Of a DNA stretch of 64,000 nt, positions 44,099 to 52,400 are shown one piece after another (the first letter of the stretch is position 1; each line of letters opens with the position of its first letter). Origin of the DNA: Mesorhizobium sp. J18 (GTDB lineage: Bacteria; Pseudomonadota; Alphaproteobacteria; Rhizobiales; Rhizobiaceae). Below the pieces are notes generated by a model that saw nothing but the letters and a program-made list of their open reading frames with translations, was not told where the DNA came from and did not search any database. The DNA lies in contig NZ_VLJP01000034.1 in the NCBI RefSeq assembly GCF_007829525.1, positions 44,620 through 108,619 on the forward strand, in the 5' to 3' direction. A program made the translations under genes and the position numbers.

Positions 44099-45082
44099 TC
44101 AGCCCCAGAGAGCGGATGAAGGCGGCGAAACCAGCGAACCCCGGTAACGAAGTGCGGGGTGGCGGTCACGCGCGAGCAGCAGGGGACCGTCGAGATCGAC
44201 ATAATCCGCTTCCTGCGCCAGCAGAACGGCCGGAGCCATGGCCAGGGACGTTCCCACCATGCAGCCTACCATGATGCCAAAGCCAAGCTCGCGGGCGCGC
44301 TCTCGCAATTGCAGCGCGGCGGTCAGGCCGCCGGTCTTGTCGAGCTTGATGTTGATTGCGTCATAGAGCCCGGCGAGCTTGTCGAGGTCGTCCCCGGTAT
44401 GGATGCTTTCGTCCGCGCAGACCGGCACGGGATGGGGGATTTCGCGCAAAATGCCATCCTTGCCCGCTGGCAAGGGCTGTTCGATCAGGGAAATGCGGAA
44501 CTCGGCGGCGGCGACCAGATTGTCGTGGATATTGGCTTCGGTCCATCCTTCATTGGCATCAAGGATGATGCGGCTGTTGGGCGCGGCTGCCCTTATTGCA
44601 TGGATGCGGGCGATATCGTTATCCGTGCCAACCTTGACCTTCAGCAGCGGGCGGAATGCATTGGCGCGAGCCTGCGCGGCCATTTCGTCGGGCGTGTCCA
44701 GGGAGATCGTCATCGCGGTGGTGACAGGACGCGGCGCGGTGCTGCAGGCCTTGAGGTGGGCGGGAGCATTCTCAAGCTTGGCCTCGAGGTCCCAGAGAGC
44801 GCAGTCGATGGCGTTGCGGGCCGCCCCTGGCTTCATCAGGGACAGCAGATCTTCCCGTCCGGCCCCTTCGGCCACGTCCTGGCGGCGCGCTTCGATCTCC
44901 TCGCGCACGCTTTCCAGCGTTTCGTCATAACGGCCATAAGGTACGCATTCGCCGCGCCCAAGGCAGTCGCCGTCGCGGATGATGCAGGTCACGACCTCGG
45001 CTTCGGTCTTGGAGCCGCGTGAAATGGTGAATTTTCCTGCGATGGGAAAGCGCTCGAACTCTACGGATAACTCGCGTGACAT
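44099..45082 (-). CDS. Dipeptide epimerase (L-Ala-D/L-Glu epimerase family)
   Basis: A 327-residue enolase-superfamily enzyme of the muconate-lactonising subgroup. The KxK acid/base motif is in LLKVKVG, the metal ligands are in IILDANEGW, SLIEQPLP and CADESIHTG, and the second catalytic Lys is in INIKLDKTGG. The family epimerises dipeptides from peptidoglycan turnover; rhizobial members are also called DgcA. The ATG at 45082 with AGGA upstream is preferred to an in-frame start 60 bp earlier. It diverges from the mla operon. No dgcN partner is adjacent. Confidence 0.87.
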   Translation of the reverse strand: MSRELSVEFERFPIAGKFTISRGSKTEAEVVTCIIRDGDCLGRGECVPYGRYDETLESVREEIEARRQDVAEGAGREDLLSLMKPGAARNAIDCALWDLEAKLENAPAHLKACSTAPRPVTTAMTISLDTPDEMAAQARANAFRPLLKVKVGTDNDIARIHAIRAAAPNSRIILDANEGWTEANIHDNLVAAAEFRISLIEQPLPAGKDGILREIPHPVPVCADESIHTGDDLDKLAGLYDAINIKLDKTGGLTAALQLRERARELGFGIMVGCMVGTSLAMAPAVLLAQEADYVDLDGPLLLARDRHPALRYRGSLVSPPSSALWG

Positions 45083-45222
45083 GGCTGGTCCTGACTGGTC
45101 GGCTGATTCGAAATGGCGGCGGATGACGGAATCACATAGCAAAGGAAACGGAGGATTCCGCCCTTGCCGCTGATGAATGCAAAGCCATTTCCTTCCCTTT
45201 TTCAGGCTCGCAGCCTAATGAT

Positions 45223-46416
45223 GTGTCCATGTTGATCAAACTCGGCAAACGCGCAAGTCCCGCGCGACGCGAGGAAAGAGCCAACCAGCCTCGCCTTGAG
45301 ACGACCGAGCAGGGCGACAAGCTGATCTGCGTGCTTTCCGGCATATGGAACACGCGCACCGTGGCGCTGGTTGACGCGCAGATGCGCCAGATCGAGGCGC
45401 GTGGGGATATTCGCGAGCTTGATCTGGACATAAGCGGCGTGCGCAAGCTCGATACGGCCGGTGCATGGCTGATCCAGCGCACGGCGAAGGTGCAGGCACA
45501 ACGCGGCGCTGACATCAATCTCACCGGTGCCTCGGAAGCCGCATCGATCCTGCTTTCCGAAGTGGAAGGCACGGCAGAAGAATCCGGCAAGGTCGAGACC
45601 GAGCCGAAGCCGTGGTTCTTCTTACGGATGCTCGAATCGGTAGGCCGCTCCGTCTATGCGGCCCGCGACGATATCCTTTTTGGTCTCAACATTCTCGGCG
45701 CGACCATCCGCGGCGCGCAGATGAAGCTCGGGCGCGGACATGCAGTCAACCCGGCCGCGATCGTCAGCCAGATCGACAGAATGGGGGTCGGCGCCATTCC
45801 CGTCATCGTGCTGATGTCAGCTATCGTGGGCGCTATCATCGCCCAGCAGGGTGGGTTCCAGCTCCGCTATTTCGGAGCAGAGATATTCGTTGTCGATCTT
45901 GTCGGCATTCTGATCCTGCGTGAACTCGGCGTGCTGATGACCGCCATCATGGTCGCAGGCCGTTCGGGCAGTGCGATAACGGCGGAAATAGGCTCCATGA
46001 AGATGCGCGAGGAGGTGGATGCGCTCCAGGTGATGGGCCTTAATCCCATTGGTGTCCTGGTCTTTCCGCGTCTTGTTGCCCTGGTGATTGCTGTACCGCT
46101 CCTGACCGTGGTGGCGAATTTTGCCGCGATGGCCGGTGCCATGGGGGTGGCCTGGTTCTATTCAGGCATCACGCCCACCGCCTTCATTGACCGGCTGCGC
46201 GACAGCATTGACCTTTCGACAATCTTCGCGGGCATGATCAAGGCGCCTTTCATGGCGCTGATCATCGGCGTCATTGCATCCATCGAGGGAATGCAAGTCG
46301 GAGGCAGCGCCGAATCGCTCGGCCGTCACGTGACGGCTTCGGTTGTTAAGGCGATTTTCGTCGTTATCGTCGTCGATGGCCTTTTTGCCATGTTCTATGC
46401 GGCAATTGATTTCTGA
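45223..46416 (+). CDS. mlaE: MlaE-type phospholipid ABC transporter permease fused to STAS domain
   Basis: A 397-residue protein. Residues ~20-110 form a STAS/MlaB-like domain (LDLDISGVRKLDTAGAWLIQ). The remainder is the MlaE permease with IVLMSAIVGAIIAQQGGFQL, LILRELGVLMTAIMVAGRSG and EIGSMKMREEVDALQVMG. In E. coli, MlaB and MlaE are separate proteins of the inner-membrane complex that moves phospholipids across the envelope. The start is GTG at 45223 or ATG at 45229. It is first in the mlaE-mlaF-mlaD-lipoprotein operon. Confidence 0.93.
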   Translation: MSMLIKLGKRASPARREERANQPRLETTEQGDKLICVLSGIWNTRTVALVDAQMRQIEARGDIRELDLDISGVRKLDTAGAWLIQRTAKVQAQRGADINLTGASEAASILLSEVEGTAEESGKVETEPKPWFFLRMLESVGRSVYAARDDILFGLNILGATIRGAQMKLGRGHAVNPAAIVSQIDRMGVGAIPVIVLMSAIVGAIIAQQGGFQLRYFGAEIFVVDLVGILILRELGVLMTAIMVAGRSGSAITAEIGSMKMREEVDALQVMGLNPIGVLVFPRLVALVIAVPLLTVVANFAAMAGAMGVAWFYSGITPTAFIDRLRDSIDLSTIFAGMIKAPFMALIIGVIASIEGMQVGGSAESLGRHVTASVVKAIFVVIVVDGLFAMFYAAIDF

Positions 46417-46425
46417 AGGGTCTGG

Positions 46426-47256
46426 ATGACGACGAACGGCAACGAAAGCCGGGTGGAAGCCGGACAGGAGGAAGAGCGGGAAGTCGTCTTGTCCGTTCGC
46501 GATGTGACGGTCGCCTTCGGTGAAAAGACTATCCTCGAGAACCTCTCGCTCGATGTCTATCGCGGTGAAATCCTCGGCTTTGTTGGGGCCTCGGGAGCCG
46601 GCAAATCGGTACTCCTGCGCACGGTGCTGAAGCTCGTCCCCAAACAATCGGGCACGATCAAGCTCTTCGGTGTCGATGTGGACGAGGTGGACGATACGCA
46701 GCGGCTGCTTCTCGACACGCGAATCGGGGTGCTGTTCCAGCACGGCGCATTGTTCTCAGCCCTGACGGTACTTGAAAATGTCCAGGTGCCCATGCGCGAA
46801 TACCTTGATCTGCCGCGGAAGCTGATGGACGAACTCGCGATCCTGAAGATCGAGATGGTAGGCTTGCCCCGGGACGCGGCCAACAAGTTTCCTTCCGAAC
46901 TATCCGGCGGAATGATCAAGCGCGCGGCCCTGGCGCGGGCTCTTGCGCTCGACCCGGATATCGTATTCCTCGACGAGCCGACTTCGGGGCTCGATCCGAT
47001 CGGCGCGGCCGATTTCGATGAACTTGTTGCAAAACTGCGCGATACGATGGGGCTCACCGTGTATATGGTGACCCACGATCTCGATAGCCTGCTAACCGCC
47101 TGCGACAGGATCGCGGTATTGGGAAAAAAGAAAGTTCTGGTCGAAGGGCCAGTCAGCACAATGATGCAAAGTGAGGAGCCGTGGGTGAAATCCTACTTCC
47201 GCGGCAAACGCGCCAGACGGGTCGATATCGACGCCAGAACGCGCACGGACGCATAG
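46426..47256 (+). CDS. mlaF: MlaF-type phospholipid ABC transporter ATPase
   Basis: A 276-residue ATPase. Walker A is GASGAGKSVLLRTVL, the Q-loop LFQHGALFSALTVLENV, the signature LSGGMIKRAALARALALDPD, and Walker B IVFLDEPTSGLDP; the switch His is in YMVTHDLDSL. The LSGGM.KR signature and QHGALFS are Mla-specific. AGGG precedes the ATG. It lies 9 bp after mlaE and 18 bp before mlaD, and powers the same lipid transporter. Confidence 0.95.
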   Translation: MTTNGNESRVEAGQEEEREVVLSVRDVTVAFGEKTILENLSLDVYRGEILGFVGASGAGKSVLLRTVLKLVPKQSGTIKLFGVDVDEVDDTQRLLLDTRIGVLFQHGALFSALTVLENVQVPMREYLDLPRKLMDELAILKIEMVGLPRDAANKFPSELSGGMIKRAALARALALDPDIVFLDEPTSGLDPIGAADFDELVAKLRDTMGLTVYMVTHDLDSLLTACDRIAVLGKKKVLVEGPVSTMMQSEEPWVKSYFRGKRARRVDIDARTRTDA

Positions 47257-47274
47257 ACAGGCATGGACGCATAA

Positions 47275-48669
47275 ATGGAAACCAGAGCCAATTACGTCAT
47301 TGTCGGCCTATTCACCATTGTTGCGATCCTTGCCGCTTTCGCCTTCATTTACTGGACGGCTGCGATCGGCGAGAGGGGCGAGGTGGCGACCCTCCGCGTA
47401 CGCATACCCGGCTCGGCATCCGGCCTTGGCCGCGGCAGCGCGGTACTCTTCAACGGTGTTAAGGTGGGCGACGTGCAGCGGGTTTATCTCGATCTCAGCA
47501 ACCCGTCGGTGGCGATTGCGGATACGACCGTCGACCGGCTGACACCGATCACGCCTTCCACGCAAGCCGATGTCGGTCTTGCCGGATTGACCGGGCAGGC
47601 GAATATCGAATTGAAGGGGGGCAATCCCGACGAGCCGAACCTTCTGGATCGGGCCGAAGCCCAGGGCACGGTGGCCGAGATCACCGCGAGCCCCTCGGCG
47701 GTAACCAATCTTTTGCAGACGGCGCAATCGATCCTCACCCGCGCAGACACCGTCGTCTCGCAACTGGAAGGTTTCGTCGGAGATGCCCGCACACCGCTCA
47801 CCCAGACGGTGGAGAATATCCGGACCTTCTCCGATGCCCTGGCGGCCAATTCCGAAGGGATCGACAAGTTCCTGGAGGGGGTCACTGCCCTCTCCGAGAC
47901 GCTATCGGGGGTCTCCGGGCAGTTGAACAGAACGCTGGCTTCTGCCGAGGAGCTGTTGAATTCCGTCGATCCGGAAAAGGTCCGGCGCGTCGTGGACAAT
48001 ATCGACCAGACGGTGGCTCACGTCGAGGAATTCTCGCGACGAGTGGATACCGCCAGCCAGAATCTCGAAACGATTGTATCCGGTGTGGAACAGACGGTGC
48101 GTTCCATCGGCCAGTTCTCGGAAGGCGCAAACCAGACGCTTGGCAAGGTCGATAGCATACTCGACGGCATTGATTCGGCTCAGGTAAAAACCGCGCTCAC
48201 CAATTTCGAGCAGGCGAGCGTTACCGTGAACCGCGCCGCCAATGACGTTTCGAAGGTCACCGAGACGATAGGACAGCGCTCGGAGGATATCGACCAGTTC
48301 ATAACCGATGCCCAGCAATTGGCCTCGCGTCTCAATCAGGCTTCCACGCGAGTGGATGGAGTCCTCGCAAAACTGGACGGGCTGCTCGGTTCCGACGATG
48401 CGGAAGGTGTCATCGCAGATGCCAGAGCCACACTTGCAGCATTCCGCGAGGTGGCTGAAACGCTCAATGCGCGAATGGGCACGATCACTGAAGGACTTGC
48501 GCGTTTTTCGGGACAAGGCCTGCGGGAAGTGGAATCGCTGGTGCGGGACAGCCGCCGGTCCATCAGTCGCATCGAGCAGGCCATCAGCGACCTGGAACAG
48601 AACCCTCAGCGTATCATAACTGGTGGAGAGGGCGAGGTTCGCAGGTATGACGGCCGCGTCCGGCGTTGA
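47275..48669 (+). CDS. mlaD: MlaD-type MCE domain substrate-binding protein
   Basis: A 464-residue protein with one N-terminal membrane helix (YVIVGLFTIVAILAAFAFIY) and an MCE domain at ~40-120 (FNGVKVGDVQRVYLDL, TQADVGLAGLTGQANIELKG). The long C-terminal part, residues 130-450, is a predicted coiled-coil/helical tail with recurring SVDPEKVRRVVDN-like units. MCE hexamers carry lipid across the periplasm. The tail is much longer than E. coli MlaD (183 residues), as usual in alphaproteobacteria, and may form a periplasm-spanning tube. Confidence 0.94.
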   Translation: METRANYVIVGLFTIVAILAAFAFIYWTAAIGERGEVATLRVRIPGSASGLGRGSAVLFNGVKVGDVQRVYLDLSNPSVAIADTTVDRLTPITPSTQADVGLAGLTGQANIELKGGNPDEPNLLDRAEAQGTVAEITASPSAVTNLLQTAQSILTRADTVVSQLEGFVGDARTPLTQTVENIRTFSDALAANSEGIDKFLEGVTALSETLSGVSGQLNRTLASAEELLNSVDPEKVRRVVDNIDQTVAHVEEFSRRVDTASQNLETIVSGVEQTVRSIGQFSEGANQTLGKVDSILDGIDSAQVKTALTNFEQASVTVNRAANDVSKVTETIGQRSEDIDQFITDAQQLASRLNQASTRVDGVLAKLDGLLGSDDAEGVIADARATLAAFREVAETLNARMGTITEGLARFSGQGLREVESLVRDSRRSISRIEQAISDLEQNPQRIITGGEGEVRRYDGRVRR

Positions 48670-48743
48670 CATCGGCGCCGGGGAACGCAAAGGTTGTAGC
48701 TTTCAAAGGGGACCGCCGTGTCACGTGCGCGGGGGATAGTCGA

Positions 48744-49349
48744 GTGAAAGTGAAGCGCGTATTTCCAAGCGGTGTTTTTCTTGCAGTCGCGCTTTCGGGT
48801 TGTGCAGCTCTCCCAGGCCTTGGACCGGCTCCGGTTGACATATATGAACTGACGGCGCCCACTACGATCTCGACCGGCGGGCGTCTCAGCCGGACACAGA
48901 TCCTCATCGCGGAACCCTCGGCACTGAAAGCCCTGGACGGACAGGACATCGTCATCAAGACCGGACCGTCCGCCATCCAGCTTCTCAAGGGAGCAAGATG
49001 GTCGGACCGCCTGCCGCGCATCGTGCAGGCGCGGCTTGCGGAAGCTTTCCAGCGCTCCGGCCGTGTCGGCGGCGTTGGCAAGCCGGGCGAGGGGCTTGCA
49101 ATAGATTATCAGGTGATTGCCGATATCCGTGCCTTCGAAATCCGCGTGGATGGTACGCCTCGTGCCCAGATAGAAATGTTTGTGCGCATCCTCAACGACC
49201 GCAACGGTGTCGTCCGGGCCTCTCGCACATTCACAGCCAGCGTGCCGGTGGCCGCCGATAGCGGCAATGCTGCTTTCGTTGCCGCGCTCGATCAGGCTTT
49301 TGGCGCGGCGGCCAACGAGATCGTGGGCTGGGCCGTTTCCGTCATATAA
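48744..49349 (+). CDS. ABC-type transport auxiliary lipoprotein (LbcC/PqiC-like)
   Basis: A 201-residue lipoprotein. Starting at the GTG at 48744 gives a 19-residue signal peptide with lipobox LSGC; GGGGGA lies ahead of it. A longer frame from a TTG overlapping mlaD is less likely. The mature part (VDIYELTAPTTIS, GRLSRTQILIAEPSALKALD) matches the ABC-transporter auxiliary family, related to PqiC. It would be the outer-membrane partner of the mlaEFD system and is the last gene of the operon. Confidence 0.88.
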   Translation: MKVKRVFPSGVFLAVALSGCAALPGLGPAPVDIYELTAPTTISTGGRLSRTQILIAEPSALKALDGQDIVIKTGPSAIQLLKGARWSDRLPRIVQARLAEAFQRSGRVGGVGKPGEGLAIDYQVIADIRAFEIRVDGTPRAQIEMFVRILNDRNGVVRASRTFTASVPVAADSGNAAFVAALDQAFGAAANEIVGWAVSVI

Positions 49350-49446
49350 TCCGTTGCTGAAATCTCGGCGGCACCCCACCATCATTATCGGATTTCCGCT
49401 CCAGATATAGCGGTTGATCGGTGCCGCATTTCGATCCACCCACAAA

Positions 49447-49471
49447 AAAGCGGGGCCCGAAGCCCCGCTTT
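49447..49471. terminator. Strong bidirectional rho-independent terminator
   Basis: AAAGCGGGGC pairs with GCCCCGCTTT around the 5-base loop CCGAA (49447-49471); the left flank is A-rich and the right flank ends in T's, so it works in both directions. It separates the convergent mla operon and the giant coiled-coil gene. Confidence 0.9.
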
Positions 49472-49491
49472 CGTTTGCCGACTTTCGCCTA

Positions 49492-52400
49492 TCAGCGCAG
49501 GCGTCCGCTCGCATGGGCGAGCATGGTGTAGACCTTGCCCGTATCGGAGGTGAGATAGGTCTGGGTCATGATGTTGTCGCGATCCGAGCGCGCAACGTCC
49601 TTCAACAGCTTTTCGAAGTCGCGGCAATACTGATCGACGGCGCTGCGGAACTCGGAATCCGCTTTGTACTTGCGCTGGATCTCGTCGAAAGTCTGCTGTC
49701 CCTTCAGGGTGTAGAGCCTGCGCGTGAAGATGTTCCTTTCGCCGCGCCGGTAACGATCCCAAAGCTCGATCGAAGCTTCGTGGTCGATAGCCCTGGCGAT
49801 ATCCACGGAAAGAGAGTTCAGCGATTCGACCACATGGAGGGCCGAACGATCCGGTTTCGGCATCGTGCCGGCCGATACAGGCTTTGGATCCGTATCCGCT
49901 TCCTCGCGCGAGGCGCCGCGCAGAAGATCGCGCACCCAACCGCCCTGCTGGGATGATGGGGCCGGGCGTGCCGGAGCAACAACAGGACGCTGTTCGGGCG
50001 CGGCAGGATTGCTGCCGGAAGGCGCCCTCGGGGCAACGCCGGAGGCCGAAAGCGACGACGGTGCGCCGTCACGCTTGCCTTGCGATGCATCATGGAGACG
50101 TCCGGATTTGGCGACGATCTCCGACAATTCCTTGAGCGCGTTCACCTGTTCGGTGATGGCGCGGCGCATGGCGGATGTCGATTCCTTCGCTTCCTCGGGA
50201 AGCTCGAATACGCCCTTCTTCATTTCGGCGCGGGTCTGTTCGAGCTCGGCACGGATCGCAGCGGCCGTCCTCCGCATCTCCTCGGTCGCGCCGGAGAAGC
50301 GGCTTGTGGCCGATTCAACGATCTCGGTGATCGCCTTGCGCATTCCTTCCGCGGAATCGCGGGTGCGGCCTTCGGCGGTCTCGATGACCCGTTCGACGAA
50401 ATTCTCGAACGAATTGAGGATGCGTTCGATATTCTCCGACTTCTGGACAAGGCCCGTCGCAAGTTCATCAAGCGCTTCGTGCCGGTTTTCGAGCGAGGAC
50501 GAGATGCTGTTCTGCGCCTTCGCCAGGAGTTCTGCCGCGCTTTCCAGAACCTTGCTATGTTCGTCGAAGCGTCCCGCTATCACGGAAATCTCCTTCAGCG
50601 TACGGCCCGAAAGGTCCGCGAGCCGGCCGGAATTCGCATTGATGAGGCTTGCCGAATTGGAGAAGGTCTCCGCGGCCTTTTCTGCGTTCGCGGCGAATTC
50701 CTGGGTCGTGCTGATGAGGCGGGTGTCGATATCCGACAGATTCTGCACGGCACGGGCAACGAGCTCTCCGAGATTTTCCGTCGAAGCGCCAAGACGCTCC
50801 AGCAGATTCCCGACATTGTCGGTGAGGCTGGCACGGGCGCTTTCGACAGCCTTCAGGGTTTCTGCGGTCCGGCTCGCGAGCGCGTTTATGAGCGCAGCGT
50901 TTTCTGCCTGCAGGCGCTCGGAGGTCTTTTGCGTGATCGCCTCGATGCTATGCTGCAGTTCACCACCGCTGGCCTCGAAACGCTCGACAAGCGGGCGCGC
51001 CGTCTCATCAAGAATGCGCGAGATTTCCGAGGTCCGCCCGGCGAGCATTGTGTTGAGCTCGCGGGTACGGGCCTCGAGCGTATTGACGGTCTCGCTCGTG
51101 CGCTTGCCGATATGCTCGTTGATGGTGGCAAAGGTCTGGGCGATCGTATCGGCGGTCGAAACGAGATCGGCCTGGGTCTGCGAAAGCTGTTGACCGACAT
51201 GCTGGGCAAGCGACTCGGCGCTTTGGCGCAGCCGCGTCTCGGCATCCTCCACGCCGCTGCTGATGCCGGAGGCAACAGCCCGGGTACCGGAGGCAAGGCG
51301 GCTTTCTATGTCGCTCAGCGACTGGCCGATGGCCTCCGCACGAGCGGCGAGTTCCGCCGAGGTCTGATGTGTACGGGCAATGATGCGCTGATCGACCTCG
51401 TCAAAGGTCTTTGCGACCTCGTCAATGCGGGCCGAAAGGACATTCGCGCTCTCGTTCGTGCGGGCAGCCACGCGGCTATCGACGTTCTCGAACACCTGCG
51501 CGATCGCCTCTGCGCGTTCGGCAAGCGAATCCGATGTTTCCGCGATGCGCGCTGCAATGCGGCCGTCGATTTCATCGAAGCGCTGGGCGAATGCATCAGT
51601 GCGAAGCGCGATACGTCCGGCAGCGCCGTCGACGGTCTGGTCGATTTCGCTGATGCGGGCGCTGAGGGCCTGCGCTGCCTGCTCGATGCGGCTGGAAATG
51701 CGATCGGCGGTCCCGTCGAAGGACTGGTCGATCTCATTGGCCCGCGTGCCGAGAACCTGGGCGGCTTCTTCCATGCGAATGGCTATGCGATCCGCCGTGC
51801 TGTCGAAGGATTGATCGATCTCGCCGACGCGGGCAGCGAGTGCTTGCGCGGCTTCCTCGACGCGGGCGGCGATGCGATCCGCCGCTCCGTCGAAGGAATA
51901 GTCGATTTCGCTGATGCGCGTGCTGAGGGACTGGGCAGCCTCTTCGACACGCGAGGCTATGCGGTCGCCGATGCCGTCCACCGACTTGTCGAATTCGCTG
52001 ACCCGCTGGCTGAGCGACTCCGCCGCCTGCTCGACCCGGATCGCAAGGCGATCAGCAGCACCGTCGAAGGAGTGATCGATTTCCTCGACGCGGGCGGAGA
52101 GCGTCTGGGCGGCAAGGTCGACGCGGGAGGCAATACGCTGGTCGGCGTCCTCGAATACCTTGGCCGTCTCTTCCGTCAGCGTCGTGGTGACTTCGAGCAC
52201 CTTGTCGCGCAGCGATCCGGCCACCACGACCGCCGTGTTCTCCAGAGTCGTGCGGACATTGCCGATGCCGATGGACAGCGCACGTTCCATGGTCCCTGTG
52301 CGTTCTTCTATCACACCGGTGTGGCGGTCGAAGGCCTCGTTGATACGGGCGATTTCGGCCGAAATGGCGGAGGTCATTTCCTCGCGGCGGCGGCTTATGC

